NCBI GenBank assembly: GCA_009837355.1
Contig: VXTR01000061.1
Span: 1 to 64,000, forward strand
Source of the DNA: Chloroflexota bacterium
GTDB taxonomy: Bacteria; Chloroflexota; Dehalococcoidia; Lucifugimonadales; UBA3495
DNA length: 64,000 nt
Direction of reading: 5' to 3'
Below the pieces are notes generated by a model, which had not been told where the DNA came from, did not search any database, and saw only the letters and a program-made list of their open reading frames with translations. Position 1 is the stretch's first letter. Each line of letters opens with the position of its first letter. Below, piece after piece: positions 41,854 to 50,644 of the stretch. A program made the position numbers and the translations under genes.

Positions 41854-43716
41854 ATGAAAATAGCCGTCTGCGTCAAATACGTTCCGGTGGTTTCCCGCAT
41901 ACAGTTCGATTACGAAAACAAGGTTATCCAGCGGGAGGGCGTGCCCTCGGAAATCAACCCCTTCGACCTGCTGGGCATCAACATGGCCGTTGACCTGAAA
42001 GACGGCGACGCTGACAGCGTGGTGGCGCTGTCGATGGGCCCACCCAACGCCGCCGAGGGACTGACCCAATGCTACGCCCTGGGCGCCGACCGAGCCGTGC
42101 TGCTGTCCGACCGGGCGCTGGCCGGCAGCGACACCCTGGCGACGGCGCAGGCCCTCTCGCTGGCCCTGCAACGGGAATCGCCCGACCTCATCGTGTGCGG
42201 ACGCAACAGCAGCGACGCCGAAACCGGACAGGTGGGGCCGGAAGTGGCCGAGCTGATGGGTCTGCCCCACGTCAGCAACGTCCGCAAGCTGGAGATTGAC
42301 CGCGCCGCCAACCGAATCACTGTGGAACGAGCCACCGACGAGGGCTACCAGGTGCTGCAGTGCCCGCTGCCCGCCGTGGTTTGCGTAACCGAGGGCGCCG
42401 GCCAGGAACGCTACCCAGGCCGGGAGGAGATGGCCGAGGCGGAAACCAAAACTGTCGAGCAGCTGACCTGCGCCGACCTCACCGATGACCTCTCGCTGTT
42501 CGGCCTGGAGGGTTCGCCCACCTGGGTTGAGGACATCCGCCTGGTGGAACCGGACCGGCTGGGCGTGGTAATCCGGGACGAAACCCCGGAAGAAGCAGCC
42601 CGGCAAATCGCCGAGCACCTGAGGGAACGGCTGGCGTCCCTGGCCGAAGCCGAGGGGCAGGATTCCGACGACGCGGCGTTGCCTCACTACGCCGGCGGCG
42701 ACCGGCCCATCTGGGTTGTCGCGGAGCTATCGGAGGATGGAGTCCGGCAGGTTACGCTGGAGATGCTGGGCAAGGCCCGTGCGCTGACGCCCATCACGCA
42801 GAGCGAAGTTGTCGCGGTTGTCATCAGCGACAACCCGGACGATGAGGGCAGTCGGTTTGCCGTGATGCGGCAGTTGATGGACGGCAGCCCCGACCGGATA
42901 CTGACGCTGGACGCCGGCGGATTGGGGCCGGTGTGCGGACGGGGCGTCGCCGACAGCCTGGCCAACGCCATCGCCGATAATCCGCCCTACGCCGTGCTGT
43001 TCGCCGCCACCGCCGACGGGCGCGACCTGGCCGCTCGCATCGCCGCCCGGCTGCGCCTTGGTCTCACCGGCGACGCCATCGACCTGGAAATCAACGACGC
43101 CGGCCAGCTGGTGCAGCTCAAGCCGGCCCTGGGCGGCAACGTGGTCGCGCCGATTCTGTCCAAGACGCTGCCCAACCTGGTAACGCTGCGTCCCGGCGTG
43201 CTGACGCCGGCCGCGCCGGAGAGCGACGCCAAGCTGGTCCAAATGGTGGCCATCCCGCCGGCCACGCCGGACGGCGCCGACGTAACGCTGGTCAGCGAGC
43301 ATTTCTCCGAAGAGCACGGCGCGCTGGAATTGACCTCCGCCGAGGTAGTCGTCGGCGTGGGCATGGGCGTAGGCGAGGACGGCGTGGCGACGGCGCAGCA
43401 GTTGGCGTCCAGCATCGGCGCGTCCATCTGCACCACGCGCAACGTGGTGCATTCCGGCTGGCTGCCGCACCACATACAGGTGGGCATCAGCGGGCGGACG
43501 ATTGCGCCGCAGGTGTACCTCGCCGTGGGCATCCGGGGCGCGTTCAACCACACCGTGGGCATCCAGAAAGCCGGCGTCATCCTGGCCATCAACCGCAACC
43601 ACCGAGCGGCCATCTTCCGCGCCGCCGACTTCGGCATCGTGGGCGACTGGAGCGAATACCTGCCGGCAGTGGCGGAGGCCATCAAGCCGGTGCTGGCAGA
43701 GTATGGGTTGGGGTGA
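41854..43716 (+). CDS. Electron transfer flavoprotein, fused beta-alpha subunits
   Basis: 620 residues. Residues 1 to about 265 are EtfB (MKIAVCVKYVPVV, DLLGINMAVDLKD, DLIVCGRNSSDAETGQVGPEVAELMGLP); residues about 280-620 are EtfA, ending in the FAD-binding domain STRNVVHSGW-like, QVGISGRTIAPQVYLAVGIRGAFNHTVGI and INRNHRAAIFRAADFGIVGDW. ETF passes electrons from acyl-CoA dehydrogenases to the quinone pool through ETF-QO. Separate genes are usual; here one polypeptide joins both. Natural partners are the acyl-CoA dehydrogenases at 44949 and 46196. The ATG at 41854 is preceded by AGGAG ten bases away. Confidence 0.93.
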   Translation: MKIAVCVKYVPVVSRIQFDYENKVIQREGVPSEINPFDLLGINMAVDLKDGDADSVVALSMGPPNAAEGLTQCYALGADRAVLLSDRALAGSDTLATAQALSLALQRESPDLIVCGRNSSDAETGQVGPEVAELMGLPHVSNVRKLEIDRAANRITVERATDEGYQVLQCPLPAVVCVTEGAGQERYPGREEMAEAETKTVEQLTCADLTDDLSLFGLEGSPTWVEDIRLVEPDRLGVVIRDETPEEAARQIAEHLRERLASLAEAEGQDSDDAALPHYAGGDRPIWVVAELSEDGVRQVTLEMLGKARALTPITQSEVVAVVISDNPDDEGSRFAVMRQLMDGSPDRILTLDAGGLGPVCGRGVADSLANAIADNPPYAVLFAATADGRDLAARIAARLRLGLTGDAIDLEINDAGQLVQLKPALGGNVVAPILSKTLPNLVTLRPGVLTPAAPESDAKLVQMVAIPPATPDGADVTLVSEHFSEEHGALELTSAEVVVGVGMGVGEDGVATAQQLASSIGASICTTRNVVHSGWLPHHIQVGISGRTIAPQVYLAVGIRGAFNHTVGIQKAGVILAINRNHRAAIFRAADFGIVGDWSEYLPAVAEAIKPVLAEYGLG

Positions 43717-44168
43717 TGGGCATGGAAACCGTGCTGCTAGTCAAGGAGATAGCGATTGTCGTTTTGGTAGTGGTGGCAATCGGACTGGTCGGCCTTGTCT
43801 TATTTGCGATGGTCAAATTGCTTCCACCGGCCCGGCGCACGTTGGAAAATCTTGAGCAAACTTCTGCTGCCATAGCGAAGGCCGCTACTGATTTTGCGGC
43901 GGTGTCGCACAGCGTCGCTCAAAACGTCGCCGCAACCTCAGAGGGAATGAAAAGATCAGCTGACAATGTCGCCGAAACTGCAAAATACCTGATGGAAACG
44001 ACCCAAAACATCGCCGAGGCGACCAAAAATATCTCTGTGCTATCGAGTGGCAATATCGGTCAGATAGCGGCAAGGTTCGGGGAAGAGAACATTAAAGAGC
44101 TGGTGCGACTCGCACGTGAATATGGGCCAGGCATTTTTGCAAGGGTCTCAAACCGATTCCGACAATAG
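43716..44168 (+). CDS. Membrane-anchored coiled-coil protein (DUF948-like)
   Basis: About 150 residues: one N-terminal membrane helix (about 8-33, IAIVVLVVVAIGLVGLVLFAMVKLL) followed by a long amphipathic helix with AATDFAAVSHSVAQNVAATSEGMKRSADNVAETAKYLMETTQNIAEATKNI, reminiscent of methyl-accepting-type or DUF948 coiled coils (quoted in pieces the period is clearly helical). The start ATG at 43716 overlaps the ETF stop (TGATG); ATG 43722 is an alternative. Codon use is less GC-rich than its neighbours. Function unknown. Confidence 0.7.
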   Translation: MGMETVLLVKEIAIVVLVVVAIGLVGLVLFAMVKLLPPARRTLENLEQTSAAIAKAATDFAAVSHSVAQNVAATSEGMKRSADNVAETAKYLMETTQNIAEATKNISVLSSGNIGQIAARFGEENIKELVRLAREYGPGIFARVSNRFRQ

Positions 44169-44175
44169 GCACGAC

Positions 44176-44200
44176 CCTGGATTCCCGCGTGGCGGGAATG
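44176..44200. repeat. Dispersed palindromic repeat, family A
   Basis: ATTCCCGC-GTG-GCGGGAAT gives a perfect 8-bp stem within CCTGGATTCCCGC...GGGAATGAAGAC. Same family as 5521-5550 and 49326-49352. It ends just before a TATAAT (44208). Confidence 0.7.
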
Positions 44201-44207
44201 AAGACGC

Positions 44208-44213
44208 TATAAT
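44208..44213 (+). promoter_or_regulatory. Possible -10 (TATAAT) before the 44242 gene
   Basis: Perfect TATAAT 29 bases before the ATG; the repeat palindrome occupies the -35 region. Confidence 0.4.
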
Positions 44214-44241
44214 GGTGAAATACCCGCGTCGCTACTGACCC

Positions 44242-44820
44242 ATGGCTACCGAACCACAAATTGATCCCGAATCCCTCGACGCTCGGATGATGGCCGAGCT
44301 ACAGGCGAATCCGGCGGCCCGGCTGGAGCGAGCTATGGCCGAGTTGAAGGTAGCACTCCAACATTCGTCTGCTGATACTGCCTGCCTAATGAGTATGGAT
44401 GTGGAAGACAGATTGCACCGCAGCGTCCGCTCTCGGGTCAGTCAGGCGCTGGGATTGCGACGCGCCCGGATTATGCAGAGTCAACTGCTGGAACCGCTCC
44501 CGGAGTTGGTGGAGCAGATGGACTCGGCCCTCGCCGACGGACTGATTAACGACGACCAGGACAGCCGTGTGGAAGCTACCGACGTTATCCTGCAAGCCGA
44601 GCGAAAAAACGATGGCGCAGCGATTTGGGTTGCCATTGAAGCGCCCATCAGCCTCAATGAAAACGACATTCAGCGAGCGCGGGAGAGCGCGGACGTCCTA
44701 GCCGTTATTTTCGAGCAGCCGACCGAGGCGGCAGTTGTCGGACATCGCATCGGCGTCCTGGACGAGGAGCGCGCGGATGCCGCCCGCGTCCACGTGCTGC
44801 TGGTTGCGCCCGGCCTGTAA
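44242..44820 (+). CDS. Uncharacterised protein with possible PD-(D/E)xK-like C-terminal domain
   Basis: 192 residues. The first half is helical (LDARMMAELQANPAARLERAMAEL). The second half, ATDVILQAERKNDGAAIWVAIEAPISLNENDIQRARESADVLAV in outline, resembles cyanobacterial-type proteins with a restriction-like D...(V)-x-EVS core followed by a DVxRAxxRA helix. Here the strand reads WVAIEAP with D/E positions only partly kept, so activity is uncertain. No strong ribosome site precedes the ATG. Function unknown. Confidence 0.65.
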   Translation: MATEPQIDPESLDARMMAELQANPAARLERAMAELKVALQHSSADTACLMSMDVEDRLHRSVRSRVSQALGLRRARIMQSQLLEPLPELVEQMDSALADGLINDDQDSRVEATDVILQAERKNDGAAIWVAIEAPISLNENDIQRARESADVLAVIFEQPTEAAVVGHRIGVLDEERADAARVHVLLVAPGL

Positions 44821-44865
44821 CGTCGGTTCGAGAGATCGCTGGCGTACGCCGGTGGGGGTTCGGGA

Positions 44866-44894
44866 ATGACACCGCCGCTGCAACCCGCTATAAT
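44866..44894 (+). promoter_or_regulatory. Sigma-70 promoter of the acyl-CoA dehydrogenase cluster
   Basis: ATGACA (44866-44871, five of six to consensus), exactly 17 bases, TATAAT (44889-44894), about 55 bases before the first dehydrogenase start. Confidence 0.65.
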
Positions 44895-44948
44895 TGCACG
44901 GCGTATCAAGCAGGCACCGCACAACCCTTTGCGTGAGGCAGCGTAATT

Positions 44949-46151
44949 ATGGAATTCGCATTTACCCCGGAACAGGAAGCCCTCCGCGCTGAAGTCCAGC
45001 AGTTCATCGCAGAAAACGTTACTCCCGAAATCGTGGAGGAGCTGGAGAGCACCGGCATCCGCCGGCGCGGCCCCAAGACGCGCGAGATGTACCAGCACAT
45101 CGCCGAACGGGGCTGGATTGGCATCTCGTGGCCCAAGGAGTACGGCGGGCAGGCCGGCAGCCGCATCGACCAGTACATCGTTGAGGAAGAATTCGCCCGC
45201 GCCGGCATCACCGTGGGCGGCGCCGGCTCCGGCGCGCCAGCCATTCTGGCTGCCGGCACTGAGGAGCAGAAGCAGGAGTTTCTCCCCGGCATCATCCGGG
45301 GCGAAATTTCCTTCGCACTGGGCTTCACCGAACCCCAGGCCGGGGCCGACCTGGCCGGATTGCAGTGCCGCGCCGTCCGGGACGGCGACGAGTACGTCAT
45401 CAACGGGCAGAAGATGTACACCACCGCCGCTCACTACGCCACGCACATCTACCTGATGGCCCGCACCGACCCGGACGCGCCGCGACACCGGGGCATCAGC
45501 ATCTTCCTGATTCCCATGGACACGCCGGGCATTACCGTGAGGCCGCTGTGGACCATCCAGAACGACCCGCCGGCGCCCCTGGGCACCACCTACGGCGACA
45601 ACCGCACCAACGAGACCTTCTTTGAGAACGTGCGGGTGCCCGCCAGCTGTATGCTCGGCGAGGAGAACCAAGGCTGGTACGTGGGCGCCATGGGCCTGAA
45701 CCTGGACCGGGTGGGCGCGTCCCGCTACCTCATCTCCATCCAGCGGGACGAGGACATCGTGAACTGGGTCAAGGAAAACGAGATTGAGGGCATCGCCATG
45801 CGTGAAGACCCCACGGTGCGCGACCGGCTGGCCGATATGTGGATTGAGGGCCAGGTCTGCCGCCTGATGACCCTGCGCAGCATGTCCATCGTGGAGCAGG
45901 AAGGCACGTTCACCTACGAAGGCTCGGCCGAGAAGGTCTTTGCGCCGGAGCACGGCGTCCGCACCACCGAAACCATCGCCCAGATGCTCGGGCCCTACGG
46001 GCAACTGCTCAACGGTTCCGAGGACGCCATCGAGAGCGGCGTCTTCGCCCACAACCTGATGGGCGCGTTCCAGAGCGGCATCAACCACGGCAGCGTCCAG
46101 GTGATGCGCGACCAGGTGGCCCGCCGTGGATTGGGGATGCCGCGGGTATAG
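44949..46151 (+). CDS. Acyl-CoA dehydrogenase, subunit 1
   Basis: 400 residues. Three ACAD domains are clear: N-terminal helical with WIGISWPKEYGGQAGS, middle beta domain with FALGFTEPQAGADLAGLQCRA (FAD/substrate motif) and VINGQKMYTT, and a C-terminal helical domain from about 230. ACADs oxidise the alpha-beta bond of acyl-CoAs and pass electrons to ETF. The next gene is a second, distinct ACAD 44 bases on; such side-by-side pairs form alpha2beta2 enzymes acting on bulky side chains (for example steroid-type). Start ATG with GAGG upstream. Confidence 0.9.
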   Translation: MEFAFTPEQEALRAEVQQFIAENVTPEIVEELESTGIRRRGPKTREMYQHIAERGWIGISWPKEYGGQAGSRIDQYIVEEEFARAGITVGGAGSGAPAILAAGTEEQKQEFLPGIIRGEISFALGFTEPQAGADLAGLQCRAVRDGDEYVINGQKMYTTAAHYATHIYLMARTDPDAPRHRGISIFLIPMDTPGITVRPLWTIQNDPPAPLGTTYGDNRTNETFFENVRVPASCMLGEENQGWYVGAMGLNLDRVGASRYLISIQRDEDIVNWVKENEIEGIAMREDPTVRDRLADMWIEGQVCRLMTLRSMSIVEQEGTFTYEGSAEKVFAPEHGVRTTETIAQMLGPYGQLLNGSEDAIESGVFAHNLMGAFQSGINHGSVQVMRDQVARRGLGMPRV

Positions 46152-46195
46152 CGGCACACATAACTGGCAACCGATTTACCACCGACTGAGGCACG

Positions 46196-47371
46196 ATGAA
46201 CGTATTACCCGCAGAAGAAGAACTGATGGTGAAAAACGCCGCCCGGGAGTTCCTGGATGCGGAGTGTCCTCCCAGCCTGGCCCGCGCCATTGAGCAGGAC
46301 GAGCGCGGCTACTCCGTCGAGCTGTGGGAGAAAATGGCCTCCCTGGGCTGGTTCGGCATCTCGCTGCCCGAATCCTACGGCGGCGGGGGCCTGCCCGTAA
46401 CCTACCTGGGCCTGATCCTGGAGGAGTGCGGCCGGGCCATCGCTCCGGTGCCCTTCCACAGCACGGCTACGGCTGCGCTGGCCGTGGCCTACCACGGCTC
46501 CGACGAGCAGCAACAAACCATTCTGCCCCGCGTCGCCCGCGGCGACCTGATTATGACCTGGGCGGTGCAGGAGCAGGACCCGCGCCTGCGGGCCGACGCC
46601 ATCCAGTGCCGGGGCGAGGTGGACGGCGACAGCCTGATCATCAACGGCGTCAAGCACTTCGTGGATAACTTCTCCGCCGCCGAGCTGATGGTCATGGCCG
46701 TCCGTACCGCCGCTCCCACCGACGCCAGCGCCGGCATCACCCTGGCCATCGTGCCCACCAACGCCGCCGGCATCACCGAGACGCGGCTGACCACGCTGGC
46801 CAAGGACTCCCAGAGCAAGCTCAATCTGGACGGGGTGCGCATCCCGCTGAGCAACGTCATCGGCGAGGTTGACCAGGGCTGGCCGGCCACGTCCGAGATG
46901 CTGGACACCGGAACCGCGCTGCTCTGCACCCAGATTATCGGGGCCGCCCGCAAGGACGCGGAGATGGCCATCGACTACGCCAAGAACCGCGTCGCCTTTG
47001 GCCGCCCCATCGCCGGCTTCCAGTCCATCCAGCACCTGTGCGCCGATATGATTGTCTGGGTGGACGGCGCGCAGCTGCTCACCTACGAGGCTCTGTGGAA
47101 GCTGGACGCCGGCCTGCCCTACGGCGTGGAGGTGTCCCAGGCCAAAGCCTTCACCAACGACAAGTGCCAGGCCACGGTGCGTTCGTCGCAGCAAATTCAT
47201 GGCGGCATCGGCTTCATGATGGAGTTTGACCTGCATCTCTGGTATCGCCGGGTTACCGCCTGGACCATGCGGCTGGGCACCAGCTTCGAGCACCGGGCGA
47301 GGGTCGCCCGCGCCCTGCTGGACCAGCCCGGCAAGGTTCGCCTCGGTATGAACCTCCAGCCCGTAGCCTGA
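46196..47371 (+). CDS. Acyl-CoA dehydrogenase, subunit 2
   Basis: 391 residues, more divergent than subunit 1. The N-terminal WFGISLPESYGGGGLP is typical, but the middle-domain motif is degenerate (MTWAVQEQDPRLRADAIQCRGE instead of the A.TEP..GSD pattern). The C-terminal domain keeps AFGRPIAGFQSIQHLCADM and QIHGGIGFMMEFDLHLWYRR. This mix of a weak FAD region and a strong C-terminal domain fits the beta subunit of heteromeric ACADs. GAGG lies six bases before the ATG. A YHS-domain gene follows. Confidence 0.88.
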   Translation: MNVLPAEEELMVKNAAREFLDAECPPSLARAIEQDERGYSVELWEKMASLGWFGISLPESYGGGGLPVTYLGLILEECGRAIAPVPFHSTATAALAVAYHGSDEQQQTILPRVARGDLIMTWAVQEQDPRLRADAIQCRGEVDGDSLIINGVKHFVDNFSAAELMVMAVRTAAPTDASAGITLAIVPTNAAGITETRLTTLAKDSQSKLNLDGVRIPLSNVIGEVDQGWPATSEMLDTGTALLCTQIIGAARKDAEMAIDYAKNRVAFGRPIAGFQSIQHLCADMIVWVDGAQLLTYEALWKLDAGLPYGVEVSQAKAFTNDKCQATVRSSQQIHGGIGFMMEFDLHLWYRRVTAWTMRLGTSFEHRARVARALLDQPGKVRLGMNLQPVA

Positions 47372-47410
47372 CGCCAACGTTACCTTCTTTATCAAAACAG
47401 GAGCACGACA

Positions 47411-47620
47411 ATGCCCGCCGACCCAATCTGCCCCGTCTGCAAGACGGTCATCAACGAGAACAGCGCCCGGGCCACCACCGGCCAGACCATGCACGGCGCC
47501 AACGAAGTTGACCCCAACGCCGGCACCCGCAGTTTCTTCAACGGCGAGTGGTTCTACTTCTGCACCCTGCAGTGCCGCACCAGATTCCTGACGGCGCCCA
47601 ACACCTACATAGAGAGCTAA
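47411..47620 (+). CDS. YHS-domain-like small metal-binding protein
   Basis: 69 residues. DPICPVCKT (C7, C10) and FNGEWFYFCTLQCRTRFLTAPNTYIE (C51, C55) form the YHS (TRASH-like) pattern DP.CG...YFCS..C...F...P..Y. It probably binds a metal ion or acts as a small partner subunit; YHS modules also occur in aromatic hydroxylase components. AGGAG precedes the ATG. It lies between acyl-CoA dehydrogenase and LLM monooxygenase genes on the same strand. Confidence 0.83.
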   Translation: MPADPICPVCKTVINENSARATTGQTMHGANEVDPNAGTRSFFNGEWFYFCTLQCRTRFLTAPNTYIES

Positions 47621-47657
47621 CGCCGGTAGGCACGCCCGATTTTTGAGGAGGACGATT

Positions 47658-48743
47658 ATGCAGCACGTCGGTCTGGTAATGGAATGCGATTACCGTGAGG
47701 GCCGCACCCAGGACGAGGCCTTTGCCGAAGCCTTTGAAATGGCCCGTCTGGCTGACGAAACCGGCATCGACGGCGTCTGGCTGGCCGAGCGGCATTTCGC
47801 CGCGCCGCGCACGCCTACCGACCCGGGCGGAGCCGGCATCCCTTCGGTGTCGTCGGTGCCGCTGCTGATGGCCGGCATCATCGCCGCCCGCACTGAGCGC
47901 GTCCGCGTGGGAACGGGCGTCAGCGTGCTGCCGTTAGCTCACCCCATTCGCCTGGCCGAGGAAGCCGCCACCGTGGACAACATATCCCAGGGCCGCCTGG
48001 ACTTCGGCATCGGGCGCAGCAGCTTCCCGCGTTCCTATCACGGCTACGACGTGCCCTACGACGAGAGCCGTGAGCGTTTCGCCGAAGCGCTGGACATCAT
48101 CCTGAAAGCCTGGAACAACTACCGCTTCGACCACCACGGCCACTATTACAACATGGACGACGTGGTGGTTACGCCGCGTCCCTACCAGCAGCCGCACCCG
48201 CCCATTCGCATCGCCGCCAACTCCATCGACACCTTCGGCATCGTCGGACAGCTGGGCTTCCCGCTGGTAACCGGCGTGCGCGGGCAGGGTCTCAAGCAGG
48301 TTGCCAACAACCTGGAACTCTATCGCGCCGCGGTCAAGGAGAGCGGCCACGACGTGGACGACGTGTACGTGCGAATGCCCATCTACGTAGCAGAGTCAAT
48401 GGAGCAAGTTCGGGCCGACACCGAGGAAAGCACCATGCGGGCCTTCCGCCGCACCGCCGATACCTACATCCGGACGGTGGAAGCAGAGGGCGAAAACGCC
48501 TCGGCGGAACGTCGTCAGCGGGCCGAGCAGCTGCTCAACACCACGTACGACGACCTGCTGGTGGACCGGGTAGCCTACGGTTCGCCGGAGGAAGTTGCCG
48601 AGCGGCTGACGGAAATCCGCGGCCAGTTGGGCCTCACCGGCGTGATAATGGAGCCGAACCTGGGCGGGACGGTGCCGGTGGAGCGGGTGCAGAACTCGGT
48701 CCGTCTTTACGCCGAGGAGGTTGCGCCGGCGCTGCGGGGATAG
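47658..48743 (+). CDS. LLM-class flavin-dependent oxidoreductase
   Basis: 361 residues. TGIDGVWLAERHFAAPRTP is the luciferase-family active-site strand, followed by TERVRVGTGVSVLPLAHPIRLAEEAATVDNISQGRLDFGIGRSSFPRSYHGY. The start is ATG 47658 with GAGGAGG seven bases upstream. Last gene of the acyl-CoA dehydrogenase/YHS cluster, with a good terminator after it (48769). Likely a monooxygenase on the same degradative path. Confidence 0.88.
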   Translation: MQHVGLVMECDYREGRTQDEAFAEAFEMARLADETGIDGVWLAERHFAAPRTPTDPGGAGIPSVSSVPLLMAGIIAARTERVRVGTGVSVLPLAHPIRLAEEAATVDNISQGRLDFGIGRSSFPRSYHGYDVPYDESRERFAEALDIILKAWNNYRFDHHGHYYNMDDVVVTPRPYQQPHPPIRIAANSIDTFGIVGQLGFPLVTGVRGQGLKQVANNLELYRAAVKESGHDVDDVYVRMPIYVAESMEQVRADTEESTMRAFRRTADTYIRTVEAEGENASAERRQRAEQLLNTTYDDLLVDRVAYGSPEEVAERLTEIRGQLGLTGVIMEPNLGGTVPVERVQNSVRLYAEEVAPALRG

Positions 48744-48768
48744 CCGACGCATCGCCAAGGACTCTACA

Positions 48769-48797
48769 GGCCCCGCCGGTGAGCGGGGCCTTGCTTT
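48769..48797. terminator. Intrinsic terminator after the LLM gene
   Basis: GGCCCCGC-CGGTGA-GCGGGGCC, 8-bp perfect stem, then TTGCTTT. It lies between two convergent genes, so it may serve both; the T-rich side favours the plus strand. Confidence 0.75.
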
Positions 48798-48807
48798 AGT
48801 CGCCTGA

Positions 48808-49224
48808 CTACAGGGCCATGGCTTCCAGGCCGACCCGGGAGAGGTCTTCGTCGGCCTGGCCGCTGGGGTAGCCGCCCACACCGATGCCGCCCAGGATTAC
48901 GCCGTCCTGCATAATCACCAGTCCGCCCTGGCCGTGGGTGAAGCGCGGGTCGCCCAGGTCGGCGATGTTGCGGCCCTGGGCGTGCAGGCCGGCGGCGTGT
49001 TCGCCGGAATCACGGCCCATCAGCGCCGAGGTGTACGCCTTGCGCAGGGCGTGGCGGCGGCTGAATATACGCAGGTTGTCCATGGTCAGATAGGCCAGCA
49101 GCTCGCCGCCGGCGTCGACGATGGCCATGGCCACCGGCGCTTCGGGGGTTTCGTTGGCCTTGGTCAGCATCGCTTTCATTGCCGCCGTAACCTGCTCGGT
49201 AGTCAGCGCGGGTTTCGTTGCCAT
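48808..49224 (-). CDS. GlcG/HbpS-family protein
   Basis: 138 residues. MAIVDAGGELLAYLTMDNLRIFSRRHALRKAYTSAL and GLVIMQDGVILGGIGVGGYPSGQADEDLSRVGLEAM are the family's two core blocks. GlcG/HbpS proteins bind haem or small ligands and often sit beside dehydrogenase or redox operons, but their role is mostly unknown. ATG 49224 has AGGAGG seven bases upstream; the six residues before it are leader. Divergent from the CoA-transferase gene. Confidence 0.88.
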   Translation of the reverse strand: MATKPALTTEQVTAAMKAMLTKANETPEAPVAMAIVDAGGELLAYLTMDNLRIFSRRHALRKAYTSALMGRDSGEHAAGLHAQGRNIADLGDPRFTHGQGGLVIMQDGVILGGIGVGGYPSGQADEDLSRVGLEAMAL

Positions 49225-49325
49225 TGGTGAACCTCCTGTCATCGTCGGTCAAGATACCGCCGGATGATACCACGCAACGCCGTGTTACACTGCGGCCTCA
49301 CAACCGCCATTCCAACTCTTGCGAC

Positions 49326-49352
49326 CGTCATTCCGGCAAAAGCCGGAATCCA
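49326..49352. repeat. Dispersed palindromic repeat, family A (inverted orientation)
   Basis: CGTCATTCCGGC-AAAA-GCCGGAATCCA: perfect 8-bp stem. It is the same family as the copies near 5521 and 44176, in opposite orientation, just upstream of the CaiB gene start. Confidence 0.7.
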
Positions 49353-49367
49353 CATATGGAGTTCCTT

Positions 49368-50594
49368 ATGCGTCCGCTGTCCGATTTGCGCGTTCTGGCC
49401 GTTACCGTGTTTTTGGCTGGCCCCTTTTTGAGCATGACGCTGGCCCGGCTGGGCGCTGAGGTCATCAAGGTGGAGATACCGGGCCGGGGCGATCCGGTGC
49501 GCGGCAACGGCCCCTTTGCCGGGCCGGACGGCATCCACTCCGAGCAGCGTTCCGAAAAGCACATCGCCACCCGGTTCCTCAAGCGCAGCCAGGGCGTCAG
49601 GAGCGTTACTCTGAACCTGCGTACCGAAAAAGGCCGCGAGCTGTTCCTGGAAATGGCCCGCCAGTCGGACGTGGTGCTGGAAAACCTGGCCCCCGGCTCC
49701 ATGACCCGCCTGGGCCTGGGCTACGACGACGTGGCGGCGGTGAACCCCGGCGTCATCTACGCCAGCATCTCCGGCTACGGCCAGACCGGACCCTACGCCG
49801 ACCAGCCGGCCCACGACCCGCAAATCCAGGGGATGAGCGGCCTGATGGACATCAACGGCGAACCCGACGGCCCGCCCACCCGCGTCGGTTTCTACATCGG
49901 CGACCTGGTTACGCCCATGTTCGCGTCCACCGCTATCCTGGCCGCCCTGCGGGAGAAGGAACGCACCGGCAAAGGCGCATATCTGGACGTGTCCATGATG
50001 GACACCCTGACCTCGCTGATGCTGATGGAGAACCTGGAGGAAGACTTGGCCGCCGGCATCCCGCTGCGCGCCGGCAACAACAGCCGCAGCGGGCCGACCG
50101 GCCAGTATCACGCCAGCGACGGCGCAATCATCATCACCGCCGCCAGCGATGACCAGTGGCGTCGCCTGTGCAACGCCATCGGCACGCCGGAACTGATTGA
50201 GGACGAGCGGTTTGCCCGCTACCAGATTCGCTCTGAAAACGCGGAGCCCGCCAGAACCGAAGTGCAGAAAAGAATCGGCAAGATGACCCGCGCCGAGGCG
50301 TTGGAGTGCCTATCCGCCGGCGACGTGCCCTGCGCGCCCGTGCGCACGGTGCCGGAGATCCTGACCGACCCGCACTTCCGCGACCGGGGCGCGCTGCGAC
50401 CCATGCGCAACGCTGCCTATAACGGCGAGGTTGACGAAGTGGTGGCCGGCTTCCCCGTCCTGTTCGACGGCCAGCCCTTGCCCGACGTGCCGGGCGCGCC
50501 GGCCCTGGGCCAGCACAACGCCGAGGTGTTCGGGGAGCTGTGCGGCGTGGATGAGGAGGGGCTGGCAAAACTCCGCGACGACGGCGTAATCTGA
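49368..50594 (+). CDS. CaiB/BaiF (class III) CoA-transferase
   Basis: 408 residues, full-length. LSDLRVLAVTVFLAGPFLSM, LARLGAEVIKVEIPGRGDPVRG (CoA-binding), VVLENLAPGSMTRLGLGYDDV, YASISGYGQTGPYADQPAHDPQIQGMSG with D150 as the expected catalytic aspartate. ATG 49368 is preferred because of GGAG six bases upstream; 49356 is the alternative. The CitE-like lyase gene follows 50 bases later, so the two may activate a dicarboxylate and split its CoA ester. Confidence 0.93.
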   Translation: MRPLSDLRVLAVTVFLAGPFLSMTLARLGAEVIKVEIPGRGDPVRGNGPFAGPDGIHSEQRSEKHIATRFLKRSQGVRSVTLNLRTEKGRELFLEMARQSDVVLENLAPGSMTRLGLGYDDVAAVNPGVIYASISGYGQTGPYADQPAHDPQIQGMSGLMDINGEPDGPPTRVGFYIGDLVTPMFASTAILAALREKERTGKGAYLDVSMMDTLTSLMLMENLEEDLAAGIPLRAGNNSRSGPTGQYHASDGAIIITAASDDQWRRLCNAIGTPELIEDERFARYQIRSENAEPARTEVQKRIGKMTRAEALECLSAGDVPCAPVRTVPEILTDPHFRDRGALRPMRNAAYNGEVDEVVAGFPVLFDGQPLPDVPGAPALGQHNAEVFGELCGVDEEGLAKLRDDGVI

Positions 50595-50644
50595 TCATCC
50601 CGTCCATCAATGTAAATACAAGACTGTTCAGGAGGAACCCGCCA

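Noticed and set aside
44821-44865. GGTTCGAG-like bases suggesting a tRNA T arm
   Set aside because: No acceptor, anticodon or D stem can be built around it.
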